From CAG-791 sp045546175 (lineage in GTDB: Bacteria > Bacillota > Clostridia > Lachnospirales > Lachnospiraceae), in assembly GCA_045546175.1 (NCBI GenBank), contig JAZQCI010000059.1, positions 1-37,225 of the forward strand: 37,225 nt of DNA, written 5' to 3'. The notes under the pieces were generated by a model. The model worked only from the letters and a program-made list of their open reading frames with translations. It did not search any database and was not told the DNA's origin. Shown here piece after piece: positions 23,253 through 31,018 of the stretch (position 1 is its first letter; each line of letters begins with the position of its first letter). The position numbers and the translations under genes were made by a program.

Positions 23253-24582
23253 ATTTAATCCCCGCCTGTCCCGCACTTTGCTCCGGGCAGCTGATTGTTT
23301 TAAGGAAGACGCCATACATCAGCCCGGCCGCTGCCGTATAATGAATAAAGGTAATATCGTACAGGCAGTTGCCGGTCGCGCAGTACAGAATGAAATACAC
23401 CTGATACATAAACGCATACAGAACAGCCGCTTTGTCGAGCCTGCCGGCAATCCTGTCACGGGCTCGAAGGATCCGGTAAGTGATAAGAAAGGTCGTGCCG
23501 ATACAGGTCATAAAAAGACTGAAACCCAGAATTCCCGTTTCGGCAAGAACCTGCAGGTATACGTTATGCGCGTCCAGATAATCATACAAACCGCCGGTTC
23601 TGGTGCTCAGTCTCAAGTAATACTCGTACTTAAAACTTTCCCACCCGTTTCCGATCACAGGATGCCTTGCGAACATCTCCAGTGCCAGCTTCCACATTTT
23701 GATCCGATTCGTGGTGGAGGTATCCTTTCCCAGTTCAAGGAAACGATTTATGATCAGCTGCAGAGGCGCCGAAAATCTGGAGGCCGCAAGCAGCAAAATA
23801 AGCACCACGATTCCCAGCCCGGCAAACCTTGCTATACGGATTTTTTTATATCTGTAAGTTACTGTCCCCAACAGGATTGCTGCAGTCCCGAACAGAATCC
23901 CTGTTCTCTTGGCTGTCAGAAGCAGCGAGCCAAATGTGATTGCGGCGATAATCGCCACTGTTATGAGCAGGGCCATCTCAGTTTTCGTCATCCTGTCCGA
24001 TTTTATAAGAATCACGATAATCAGGGCCGCCATGAGAAATAAAGCCGGGATCTGACCGATCGTATTTCTGGCGTAGTTGTTGGTGATTCCTGCCCTGTAG
24101 ACCTGAAAGTTGCGCTCCGTGCCGACAGGCCAGTTTCCCCACAGCCTGTAGAGTCTCTCGTACAGCGTCGGGACAAAATACAGAACCCACGTTGCCGCTA
24201 CATGGACCATACTGAAGAGAAGCATGATCCGCATTGTCCCCTTCTGATCTATCGGCTTTAAAGCCGCCAGAATCATGATGATCACCGCAAGGCACCATCT
24301 GATCGTCGACCAGTAATTGTGGTGCGCGATATGCTGATTGCGGGGGATCAAAAACAGCAGCATAAACAGAATCCAGGGCATGATCGCGGCAATAAATGCC
24401 TTCGGTACAAGATATACCTTCTCTCCTTTGAGCAGCGCTGCAAAATAGAGCGCGGCAGCAGCCAGGACCATCGCGAAGGGCAGTTTGTGACCTGCTATCT
24501 TCTCGATCAGATCAAACAAAAAAGTGTATCCCAGAAATAACAGGCAGCCTGCACGCTGAAGGTGATACGTCTTCATATCCAT
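23212..24582 (-). CDS. O-antigen ligase/polymerase-like (Wzy) membrane protein
   Basis: The 456-residue protein has about 11-12 membrane helices and the Wzy_C/O-antigen ligase core, visible as LLLTAKRTGILFGTAAILL, then the large extracellular loop with FARHPVIGNGWESFKYEYY, and DAHNVYLQVLAETGILGF. This is the typical pattern of Wzy-type polymerases or WaaL-like ligases. In a Gram-positive cluster with a Wzx flippase it most likely polymerises lipid-linked repeat units outside the membrane. ATG at 24582 with GGAGAGG upstream. Its 3' end overlaps the pyruvyl transferase gene by 41 bp. Confidence 0.88.
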   Translation of the reverse strand: MDMKTYHLQRAGCLLFLGYTFLFDLIEKIAGHKLPFAMVLAAAALYFAALLKGEKVYLVPKAFIAAIMPWILFMLLFLIPRNQHIAHHNYWSTIRWCLAVIIMILAALKPIDQKGTMRIMLLFSMVHVAATWVLYFVPTLYERLYRLWGNWPVGTERNFQVYRAGITNNYARNTIGQIPALFLMAALIIVILIKSDRMTKTEMALLITVAIIAAITFGSLLLTAKRTGILFGTAAILLGTVTYRYKKIRIARFAGLGIVVLILLLAASRFSAPLQLIINRFLELGKDTSTTNRIKMWKLALEMFARHPVIGNGWESFKYEYYLRLSTRTGGLYDYLDAHNVYLQVLAETGILGFSLFMTCIGTTFLITYRILRARDRIAGRLDKAAVLYAFMYQVYFILYCATGNCLYDITFIHYTAAAGLMYGVFLKTISCPEQSAGQAGIKYETYRYFDISQSI

Positions 24583-24679
24583 TCTTCCTCTCCAAGTCGA
24601 ATCGTCTTGTGCCCGCCCCGATTCGCAAAGCGCTGCAGCGCAGCGATTTCTCTTCCCGGCAGCTTCCTGTTTTCCGCTC

Positions 24680-25753
24680 TTATGCGCGTTCTCCCGTTAC
24701 CCCGTCCTGTTTTTCGTACGAGGACTTCTCCGGAAGCAGCGTCTCAAAAGCTTCCAGAAGCCTCTGCTTCGCCTGCAGAAATTCCTCCTGGGAATGGATG
24801 CCGTCGGCATCGTTGAGACACATCATCCTGTAATCTCCGCTGCTTACATGGCGGCAGAGATCGTCCAGTTCCCTGCTGTCCGAAGTGATCGTGTAGTGCG
24901 CCCCCAGATAACTGAGTTTCTCCGGGACGAAATTACCGCTCGCCAGCTGCCAGTAGCGAAAGACATACTGGCTGACATCCCTGACGTCGCGGAAGCGATG
25001 CCGGCAGGTCGCGTCAAGTCTCTCTCCGTTGAGTTCCCAGATCGTATCCATTGTGCTTTTGAGGATCGGAACCGGCAGATGCTCATCCTTGAAGCCCGGG
25101 AACATCTTGAACTGACTGCAGTAGGCATTCTCCATGACAGTCTTGATCCCGTTTTTTCGAACCGAGAACCACTTATCCCGATCCTTTTTCAAAACCTGAT
25201 GCATATCGAAATGCTCGTTGATCACTTCCGTGCAGTTGAGATAAATATGGGGCATGATGGCCCCGATCTTACCGGGTCTGACCGCATGGAGCCGAGCCTG
25301 ATGAACAGGTTTTTCGTCTCTGTAAAAGACCTCTCTGGGTATACTCCTGCAGATGAACATGTCATCATTAAAATAGACAAAATGCTCAGACAGTCCCTTG
25401 ATCCGGTTAATATTGAGCTCAATGGGGTGAGAACTGAAGGTCGGAAGATATTCCTCCGGCATATAGTCGGAGTGCTTTACATGAACCAGCTTCTCCGCAT
25501 CCATGTTCAGCCAGGACGGAACATGCCCGCAGGTCACGAAATAGATCTTGTTGACCCAGGGCGTAAACTTTTCCACAGCGCGAAACCAATACTTCAGTGT
25601 GCCCCAGTCGCGATATCTGGCCTCCCCTTCGTCGATCAGGAATTTCTTTTCCGGCGCGTATTGATTTCTCAGCGCTCTCCATTCCGGGTCACTGTCATCC
25701 ACCCACAAGAGAACGAAATCGATCGGGAAATCCTGCTGCGTCGTCTTACTCAT
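24680..25753 (-). CDS. Stealth family sugar-phosphate transferase
   Basis: This 357-residue protein is a Stealth-type hexose-1-phosphoryltransferase. Conserved region 1 is IDFVLLWVDDSDPEW; region 2 includes RYRDWGTLKYWFRAVEKF and NKIYFVTCGHVPSWL, then SHPIELNINRIKGLSEHFVY and FNDDMFI; region 3 and 4 segments follow (MPHIYLNC, GAHYTITSD). Stealth enzymes build phosphodiester-linked capsules from nucleotide sugars (for example the GlcNAc-1-phosphate transferases of capsular polysaccharides). It therefore suggests phosphodiester bonds in this polymer. Start: ATG at 25753, with GAGGAG 11 nt upstream; a GTG three codons earlier is an alternative. It follows the SDR gene by 30 bp. Confidence 0.93.
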   Translation of the reverse strand: MSKTTQQDFPIDFVLLWVDDSDPEWRALRNQYAPEKKFLIDEGEARYRDWGTLKYWFRAVEKFTPWVNKIYFVTCGHVPSWLNMDAEKLVHVKHSDYMPEEYLPTFSSHPIELNINRIKGLSEHFVYFNDDMFICRSIPREVFYRDEKPVHQARLHAVRPGKIGAIMPHIYLNCTEVINEHFDMHQVLKKDRDKWFSVRKNGIKTVMENAYCSQFKMFPGFKDEHLPVPILKSTMDTIWELNGERLDATCRHRFRDVRDVSQYVFRYWQLASGNFVPEKLSYLGAHYTITSDSRELDDLCRHVSSGDYRMMCLNDADGIHSQEEFLQAKQRLLEAFETLLPEKSSYEKQDGVTGERA

Positions 25754-25783
25754 CTTTCTCACTGCTCCTCACGTCGTTCAAAA

Positions 25784-26842
25784 TCATTTCTGTCCCAGGA
25801 TCTCCATGGTCCTGCGGATCCCGCTCTCGATGTCATAGGCCGGCTTCCAGCCCAGTGCCCGGAGCCTTTTGCCGTCCAGTCTCGCCTTGGTCGCTTTGCT
25901 GTACCCCTGTGCCTCCTCGGCGTCCGGGATCTCGAAGACCACTTTCCTGCCCGCGTTCTGAGCAATCAGCGCGGCCAGGTCTTTCAGCTGCAGGTCCGAC
26001 GCCTCGTCCGCGATATTATAGGCCTCTCCGCTCTCTCCGAGAAGCAGGACCGTCAGAAGGCCGCTCACCGCGTCCGCCACATACGTATAACTGTAATACT
26101 GCGTGCCCGCCGACTTGAGGACGATATCCTCTCCCGCTATGCCTTTGCGGATGAACTGGCTGATCGCCTTGGTGTCCGACATCAGCATAGTCGGCCCGTA
26201 AGAGCGCGTCAGCCTCGGAATGCAGACGTCGATCCCCTTTTGCTTCCTGTAGGCCTGGCAGAGGGCTTCGCCGCACCGCTTGCTCTCCGGATACCCGGCC
26301 CGCAGTGTATTGCTGTTGATATAGCCGCAGTAATCCTCACTGAACAGTTCCACGTCGCCCCGGTTCTCCCCGTAGATCTCGTTGGAAGAAGCGAACGCGA
26401 ACCGCTCTGCCCGGTGCGCGCAGGCAAATTCCAGCATGTTCTGAAGGCCGATAATGTTGGTCGTGATCGTTCCGATCGGATCTGTCGAATACTGCATGGG
26501 ATGTGTGTTGGACGCAAGGTGCAGCACGAAATCCACCGCGCCGATGTCATCCCTGACAAAAGGTCTGTTGATGTCATAAGGGATAAACGTGAACAGCGGG
26601 TGGTCTGCGCGCCCTTCAAACCTGGCCCTGGCCTTCTCTTCGCTCCGGCCGAGCGCGTAGACCCGACAGTTCATGCCTTCCCGCTCGTTTCGCTCCATGA
26701 TGACGTCGACCAGAAAACTGCCGATCATTCCCGTCGCGCCCGAGAGCAGGACCGCCTTGCCCGAGAGCTTCTCCCAGGGCAGATCCAGCTGCGCGGTACG
26801 ACTGACATCTTCCATATAATATGCGTTTGTATATAAACTCAT
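25784..26842 (-). CDS. NAD-dependent epimerase/dehydratase (extended SDR)
   Basis: The 352-residue protein has the Rossmann motif GATGMIG at 35-41, the active-site region SSNEIYGEN, and the catalytic YPESK. It also has the typical PRLTRSYGPTM and YNIADEASDLQLKDLA segments of extended SDRs acting on nucleotide sugars. The exact reaction cannot be read. The ATG at 26842 is supported by AGGGAAAG; ten codons upstream remain open. It sits directly downstream of the IspD-like gene (10-bp gap), an arrangement reminiscent of paired cytidylyltransferase and reductase units for activated alditols, though those reductases usually belong to other SDR/MDR groups. Confidence 0.88.
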   Translation of the reverse strand: MSLYTNAYYMEDVSRTAQLDLPWEKLSGKAVLLSGATGMIGSFLVDVIMERNEREGMNCRVYALGRSEEKARARFEGRADHPLFTFIPYDINRPFVRDDIGAVDFVLHLASNTHPMQYSTDPIGTITTNIIGLQNMLEFACAHRAERFAFASSNEIYGENRGDVELFSEDYCGYINSNTLRAGYPESKRCGEALCQAYRKQKGIDVCIPRLTRSYGPTMLMSDTKAISQFIRKGIAGEDIVLKSAGTQYYSYTYVADAVSGLLTVLLLGESGEAYNIADEASDLQLKDLAALIAQNAGRKVVFEIPDAEEAQGYSKATKARLDGKRLRALGWKPAYDIESGIRRTMEILGQK

Positions 26843-26852
26843 CACTTTCCCT

Positions 26853-27569
26853 TTATTTGAGCCAGTTGTCACTGTCCGACTTCAGGTAGGCCTTGAACAT
26901 CTCCAGATCGTCCTTGGTCGTCAGCTTGATGTTCTTGTCGGAACCGGCGGCAAAATAGAGCCTCTCCCCCAGCTCCACCATCATCGTGTTGGTGTAGGAG
27001 GAGCCGTAGATCCCGATCTCCTTCTCGAAAGCCTCGTGATAGGCCCAGTCCAGCTTGCCGAACTTGTAGGCCTGCGGCGTCGATACTCTGCGCAGCGTCT
27101 CGCGCGGGATATACTTGACCGTGCTGATCTCGTCGTCGACGACAAAGATCTGCTCATTATAAGGAAGAGAAGTCACGGCGTTGCCGTACTTCCTGCACTT
27201 GACGATGACGTCGGAGAGGACGGTCGCGTCTACCAGCGGACGGATTCCGTCGTGTACGATGATGATATCGTCGTCGCTGCACTTTCCTTCCAGGTTGTAG
27301 ACGCCGTTTCGGATGGATTCCTGTCCGGTATTTCCGCCGGACACGATCCATTTGAGCTTGTCAATATTGAACTGTTTGGCGTAAGCCCATACGATGTCGT
27401 GCCATCCGTCGATACAGACCACCTCGATGGCGTCGATTTCGGGATGCTTCTGAAAGCCCTCCAGCGTGTAAATAAGAACCGGCTTGTCATAGACATTGAT
27501 GAACTGCTTGGGGATATCCTGCCCCATCCGGTGGCCGGTCCCGCCTGCGATAATGATTGCGATATTCAT
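26853..27569 (-). CDS. IspD/TarI-like cytidylyltransferase
   Basis: This 238-residue nucleotidyltransferase has the signature IIAGGTGHRMGQDIPKQF at its N-terminus, VHDGIRPLVDA, and the C-terminal LTTKDDLEMFKAYL, all typical of the IspD/TarI family that transfers CMP from CTP to an alditol phosphate. Because it lies in a polysaccharide locus beside a CDP-alcohol phosphatidyltransferase homologue, activation of a surface-polymer precursor (such as ribitol or glycerol phosphate) is more likely than methylerythritol phosphate for isoprenoids. ATG at 27569 preceded by GGAA; ATG at 27584 is an alternative (5 more residues). It begins 23 bp after the upstream stop. Confidence 0.9.
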   Translation of the reverse strand: MNIAIIIAGGTGHRMGQDIPKQFINVYDKPVLIYTLEGFQKHPEIDAIEVVCIDGWHDIVWAYAKQFNIDKLKWIVSGGNTGQESIRNGVYNLEGKCSDDDIIIVHDGIRPLVDATVLSDVIVKCRKYGNAVTSLPYNEQIFVVDDEISTVKYIPRETLRRVSTPQAYKFGKLDWAYHEAFEKEIGIYGSSYTNTMMVELGERLYFAAGSDKNIKLTTKDDLEMFKAYLKSDSDNWLK

Positions 27570-27592
27570 AGTGTTTTTTTCCATTATCTTCT

Positions 27593-28327
27593 TTATTTGT
27601 CTTCTTTTAGCACGGACCTCAGTGACATGATCATGACCGCTGTGTTGAACAGCAGATAGCACACGGTATACAGGTCCAGAATATTCAGGAGAATCGCCAC
27701 AAGGAGAAGGAACTGCGCGCCGCCGGCACAGGACCGCAGGTTCAGGGCGATCGTCTTCACGAGCCCGTAATCCGCCTTGTCCATGACGTCCTTCACGGCT
27801 TCCTTGTCCATCATCGTAGTGACCGCCTTGTGCATGACCAGCCTGGGCAGAAGGTCCACGATCGCGATCAACCCGCCGCAGATGATCAGAGTTTCCGCAC
27901 TGATCAGTCCTCTGTCGATCAGCGGACCCTTGCTGTGCGCCGCCATGATCCCGGCGGCAAAGAACATCAGCGCCGAGGCGATATATCCTGCCATGGCGTC
28001 ATAGACGCTCCCCAGCTTCGAAAACTGCTTTTTATATCTCGCCACATTGCCGTCCACGCCGTCCAGCAGGTTCCACAGAAAGAACATGAGCCAGCTGGCG
28101 ATCATTCCGGCCTTCGTTCTCGCGGCACAGGCGGCCAGAAAGCCGAATACCGCAGGCACGATCGAGATGATCGAGATCGTATTGGGGCTTATATTCGTGT
28201 ATAAAAAAGGAATTGTGAGCACATAGGAAAGAGGTCTTCCTATATAAAACGCGAATAGGTCGTTCTTGGCCATGGCCTTCTTCTGAGGCGTCATGGACTT
28301 TTCTTCTATATCTTTAACAGTGATCAT
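27593..28327 (-). CDS. CDP-alcohol phosphatidyltransferase-like protein, variant signature
   Basis: The 244-residue membrane protein has about six helices and the CDP-alcohol phosphotransferase signature. Asp89, Asp92, Gly93, Ala96, Arg97, Gly106 and Asp110 are all in place (LLDGVDGNVARYKK, GSVYDAMAGY). The last Asp of D-x2-DG-x2-AR-x8-G-x3-D-x3-D is Gly114. That Asp is regarded as the catalytic base in characterised members, so activity may be altered, lost or differently arranged. The ATG at 28327 has only a weak site; an inner ATG at residue 12 is also possible. Its own promoter (28411-28439) starts the second transcript of the locus. Confidence 0.85.
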   Translation of the reverse strand: MITVKDIEEKSMTPQKKAMAKNDLFAFYIGRPLSYVLTIPFLYTNISPNTISIISIVPAVFGFLAACAARTKAGMIASWLMFFLWNLLDGVDGNVARYKKQFSKLGSVYDAMAGYIASALMFFAAGIMAAHSKGPLIDRGLISAETLIICGGLIAIVDLLPRLVMHKAVTTMMDKEAVKDVMDKADYGLVKTIALNLRSCAGGAQFLLLVAILLNILDLYTVCYLLFNTAVMIMSLRSVLKEDK

Positions 28328-28410
28328 AATACTTTTTCATTCGCAGCTGCAGGTGTTCAGAACCACATTCTCAGCCTGCAGTGCGTGCCTCCTCTGAAAG
28401 TTCAAAGTTT

Positions 28411-28439
28411 AGTGTATAGGATTTCGGGCCATTTATCAA
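28411..28439 (-). promoter_or_regulatory. Promoter of the downstream half of the polysaccharide locus
   Basis: Minus-strand TTGATA (28434-28439), 17-nt spacer and TACACT (28411-28416), just after a terminator. It would drive the genes from the CDP-alcohol phosphatidyltransferase homologue onward, with a leader of about 80 nt. Confidence 0.55.
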
Positions 28440-28457
28440 GGTGCGGGTTGCCGCACG

Positions 28458-28488
28458 TAAAAAGCCGGCGGAACGCTGCGGTTCCGCC
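28458..28488 (-). terminator. Intrinsic terminator after GT4 and repeat copy C
   Basis: GGCGGAAC and GTTCCGCC (28467-28488) form a stem, extended by GGC, followed on the minus strand by TTTTT. It ends the transcript that carries copy C in its 3' part. Confidence 0.8.
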
Positions 28489-28504
28489 GACATGCCATAC
28501 ATTC

Positions 28505-28672
28505 AAGGCTCGCCTTGCGAGCCGCTGCGCCGCGTGCGGGCTGCCCAAAGGCAGCATCTTCCTTTCCGCACGCGTGTGCATCCTATAACTCAGTGAGGGA
28601 TTGTCACCCGCCATTGAGAAAGTTTGTTAATTTCCATTTCCAGCAGAGGCGGGGGACATCTCCCCTGAGTTA
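28505..28672 (-). ncRNA. Structured dispersed element, copy C
   Basis: P1 AACTCAG (28665-28671) with CTGAGTT (28587-28593) encloses CCCGCC/GGCGGG with an AT-rich insert in the loop, larger than in copy B. The core from GATGCACACGCGTGCG to P3 (GGCTCGC-AAG-GCGAGCC, 28507-28523) is almost identical to copy B. The stop codon of the GT4 gene (28670-28672) lies inside P1, so this copy is the 3' untranslated region of that gene. No convincing promoter of its own is seen; a terminator follows at 28458-28488. Confidence 0.65.
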
Positions 28673-29842
28673 TTTGTTATTTACCTCTCTGCCGGCCAGC
28701 CGCAGGAACAAATCTCTGTGCTCGCGCGCGGTTCTCTCCACGTCGAACCTCTCCTTGACGATCTTTAATCCGTTTTCTACGAGATAATTTCTGAGCCCTT
28801 CGTCGTCGCGAAGCCTGATGACCGCTTCCGCGGCTCCGTAGAAGTCCTCCCGCTCCACCAGGAGCCCGTTTACGCCGTCCTGGATGATCTCCGGGATCGC
28901 GTCTACATTGGCTGCCACGATCGGTTTGCGGGTCAGCATGTACTCGGGAAGAACGAGGCCGAACCCTTCCCATCTGCTCATCAGCATAGCCACATCAAAG
29001 TTGCAGATGTAATTGAAGGGATCATCGACCCAGCCCGTGATCAGGAAAGAATCCATCAGGCCGTATTCCCTGACCAGTCTCTCCGTATCCTTGCGGTTGA
29101 GCCCGTCGCCGACGATGACGAAAAATGCTTCGGGAATCCTTTTCTTGATCACCGAGGCGGCCTTGACAAAGATGTCCGGGGCCTTCTGCTTCGCGAGACG
29201 TCCCACCATTCCCACGATGAACGCGTTCTCCGGGATGCCCTGCATATCCGCAGGCTTGGTGTGAACGATGTTCTCCTCATCCAGATCGATGCCGTTGTAG
29301 ATCACATTGAGCTTAGACGGATCGCAGATCCCGTGGGAGAGCGCCGTGTTCTTCTCAAATTCCGATATACATACGATGCTGTCCGTGATCGGGGCGAGCA
29401 TCTTCTCGATCATCACGTAGGAACGGATCAGGCTCTTGCTGGCTCCTTTCATATTGAAAGCCCAGCCGTGCGCATTGTACAGGCATACATTTCTCTCTCC
29501 GCGCCTGTTCCTGAGTCCGACATTCGCCATACGGCCGATTGCCCCTGCCTTGGAACTGTGGCAGTAGACAATGTCCGGCTTATACTTCTTGATCAGGTTC
29601 CTCACGGCCATAATGCTGCGAAAATCAAATTTCGCGTCGATCGCGTGGTGCATGTCTCCGACATGTTCTACCTTGGAAACAATCTCCTCAAACTTGCCCG
29701 CGTCAAAAGAATCTGAACACACGAGAATATGCTCCAGCTGATCACTATAATTCTGTTTTAGCTTAGTCAATAACGCGACCAAGTATCGTTCCACGCCTCC
29801 CTGCGCTTCCGCGATATGTAAAACACGTACTTTCTTAGCCAC
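28670..29842 (-). CDS. Family 4 glycosyltransferase
   Basis: The 390-residue retaining GT-B enzyme has the GT4 pattern: N-terminal VLHIAEAQGGVERYLVAL with the Gly-rich acceptor loop, VIYNGID at the domain junction, VGMVGRLAKQKAPD at the start of the C-terminal domain, and EGFGLVLPEYM, the E-x7-E donor-site motif. It transfers a sugar from a nucleotide sugar to a lipid-linked repeat unit on the cytoplasmic side. Start GTG with AGGAG upstream. An extended -10 (TG-A-TATACT, 29913-29918) suggests its own promoter in the AT-rich gap before it. Its stop codon lies in repeat copy C. Confidence 0.92.
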   Translation of the reverse strand: MAKKVRVLHIAEAQGGVERYLVALLTKLKQNYSDQLEHILVCSDSFDAGKFEEIVSKVEHVGDMHHAIDAKFDFRSIMAVRNLIKKYKPDIVYCHSSKAGAIGRMANVGLRNRRGERNVCLYNAHGWAFNMKGASKSLIRSYVMIEKMLAPITDSIVCISEFEKNTALSHGICDPSKLNVIYNGIDLDEENIVHTKPADMQGIPENAFIVGMVGRLAKQKAPDIFVKAASVIKKRIPEAFFVIVGDGLNRKDTERLVREYGLMDSFLITGWVDDPFNYICNFDVAMLMSRWEGFGLVLPEYMLTRKPIVAANVDAIPEIIQDGVNGLLVEREDFYGAAEAVIRLRDDEGLRNYLVENGLKIVKERFDVERTAREHRDLFLRLAGREVNNK

Positions 29843-29912
29843 TCGCCTTCTCCTGTGTTACCTCACAGCTTCCGCGCTTTCCTCTGCGCCTGCTGCGACA
29901 AACTACGCTACA

Positions 29913-29918
29913 AGTATA
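29913..29918 (-). promoter_or_regulatory. Extended -10 box upstream of the GT4 gene
   Basis: On the minus strand TG-A-TATACT lies about 70 nt before the GTG start in an AT-rich gap. No good -35 box is at the correct distance, so an extended -10 promoter is the best reading. Confidence 0.4.
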
Positions 29919-30013
29919 TCACAAAAACCGTAAGATTTCTGTAACTGCAATATTATAATACATTCCTATCGCTTTTTCTATTAATAATATGTATACTTTC
30001 CGGCTCAGCGGGC

Positions 30014-30955
30014 CTATTTTTTTATCATTATTTTATACATATTCTCAATAACGATAAGCCGGAATTCGAATTCCTGCCTCTCCTTCTCGACCATCGTCGT
30101 CAGAATCAGCCCCGTGAACAGGGACAGAACGCCTCCGAGTCCGACAAATCCCGACACGATCAGAGTGGGAAATCTCGGGACCAGGCCTGTTTGGGCATAT
30201 TCTACGAAAATTGGAACGAACATGATCAATGTCAGAATGAACAGGATCACACTGAGTCCGCCAAAAAAGCTCATCGGCTTATAGTTCTTGTAGAGACGGA
30301 AGATCGTTCCCAGCACCTTGAATCCGTCCGAATAAGTATCCAACTTGGACTCGCTCCCCTCGGGGCGGTCCCTGTACTCGATGATGACGTTTTCAATCCT
30401 CATATTCTTCTCGACGGCGTGAATCGTCATCTCCGTCTCGATCTCAAATCCCTTGGACAGGACCGGGAAGCTCTTGACGAACAGATAACTGAAAGCCCTG
30501 TAGCCCGTCATGATATCCCGGATATTGGTATCAAAAAGCCGGTTGATACTGCCTCTCACAAGAGAATTGCCAAAGTTGTGGAAGGGTCTCTTATTCTCCT
30601 CAAAATAAGTTGAGGACAACCTGTCTCCAACCACCATATCCGTCTTTTTCTCCAGGACCAGATTTGCCATCTGCCTGCCGTACTCCGCCGGATAGGTGTC
30701 GTCTCCGTCCACCATGATATAGCAGTCCGCGTCGATCTCCCTGAACATTCTGCGAATCACGTTGCCTTTTCCCTGCTGATATTCGTGTCTTACTACCGCT
30801 CCCGCTTCCTCTGCGATCTGCGCTGTTCCATCACTTGAATTGTTGTCATAGACATAGATGACAGCTTCCGGAAGAGATTTTCTCCAGTCCGATACCACTT
30901 TTCTGATTGTCTTCGCCTCGTTGTAACAAGGGATCAATACTGCGATCTTATCCAC
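30014..30955 (-). CDS. Family 2 glycosyltransferase with C-terminal membrane helices
   Basis: This 313-residue GT-A enzyme starts AVLIPCYNEAKTI, has DNNSSDGT and the metal-binding MVDGDDTYP, and ends with two membrane segments (about 228-250 and 262-288), as in DPM1/GtrB-like transferases that move sugars onto polyprenyl phosphate. Thus it could supply a lipid-linked monosaccharide or initiate modification outside the membrane. GTG start with AGGAG six bases upstream. It lies 64 bp downstream of rfbA, likely in the same transcript. Confidence 0.92.
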   Translation of the reverse strand: MDKIAVLIPCYNEAKTIRKVVSDWRKSLPEAVIYVYDNNSSDGTAQIAEEAGAVVRHEYQQGKGNVIRRMFREIDADCYIMVDGDDTYPAEYGRQMANLVLEKKTDMVVGDRLSSTYFEENKRPFHNFGNSLVRGSINRLFDTNIRDIMTGYRAFSYLFVKSFPVLSKGFEIETEMTIHAVEKNMRIENVIIEYRDRPEGSESKLDTYSDGFKVLGTIFRLYKNYKPMSFFGGLSVILFILTLIMFVPIFVEYAQTGLVPRFPTLIVSGFVGLGGVLSLFTGLILTTMVEKERQEFEFRLIVIENMYKIMIKK

Positions 30956-31018
30956 TGTTTACTCCTGTATTTATCGGTTTCCCGCTCCCGGGGACGACCG
31001 GCGTCCCGCGCAAGCGCA

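Noticed and set aside
24600..24680. Possible degenerate fifth copy of the structured element between the Stealth and polymerase genes
   Set aside because: Only fragments such as GGCAGCTTCC and GCGCTGCAGCGC resemble the family. The stems and the GATGCACACGCGTG block are absent, so similarity may be chance.
26853..27569. Assignment of the cytidylyltransferase as housekeeping IspD
   Set aside because: Its location among polysaccharide genes, next to an SDR and a CDP-alcohol transferase homologue, makes a surface-polymer role more likely, so no ispD symbol was given.
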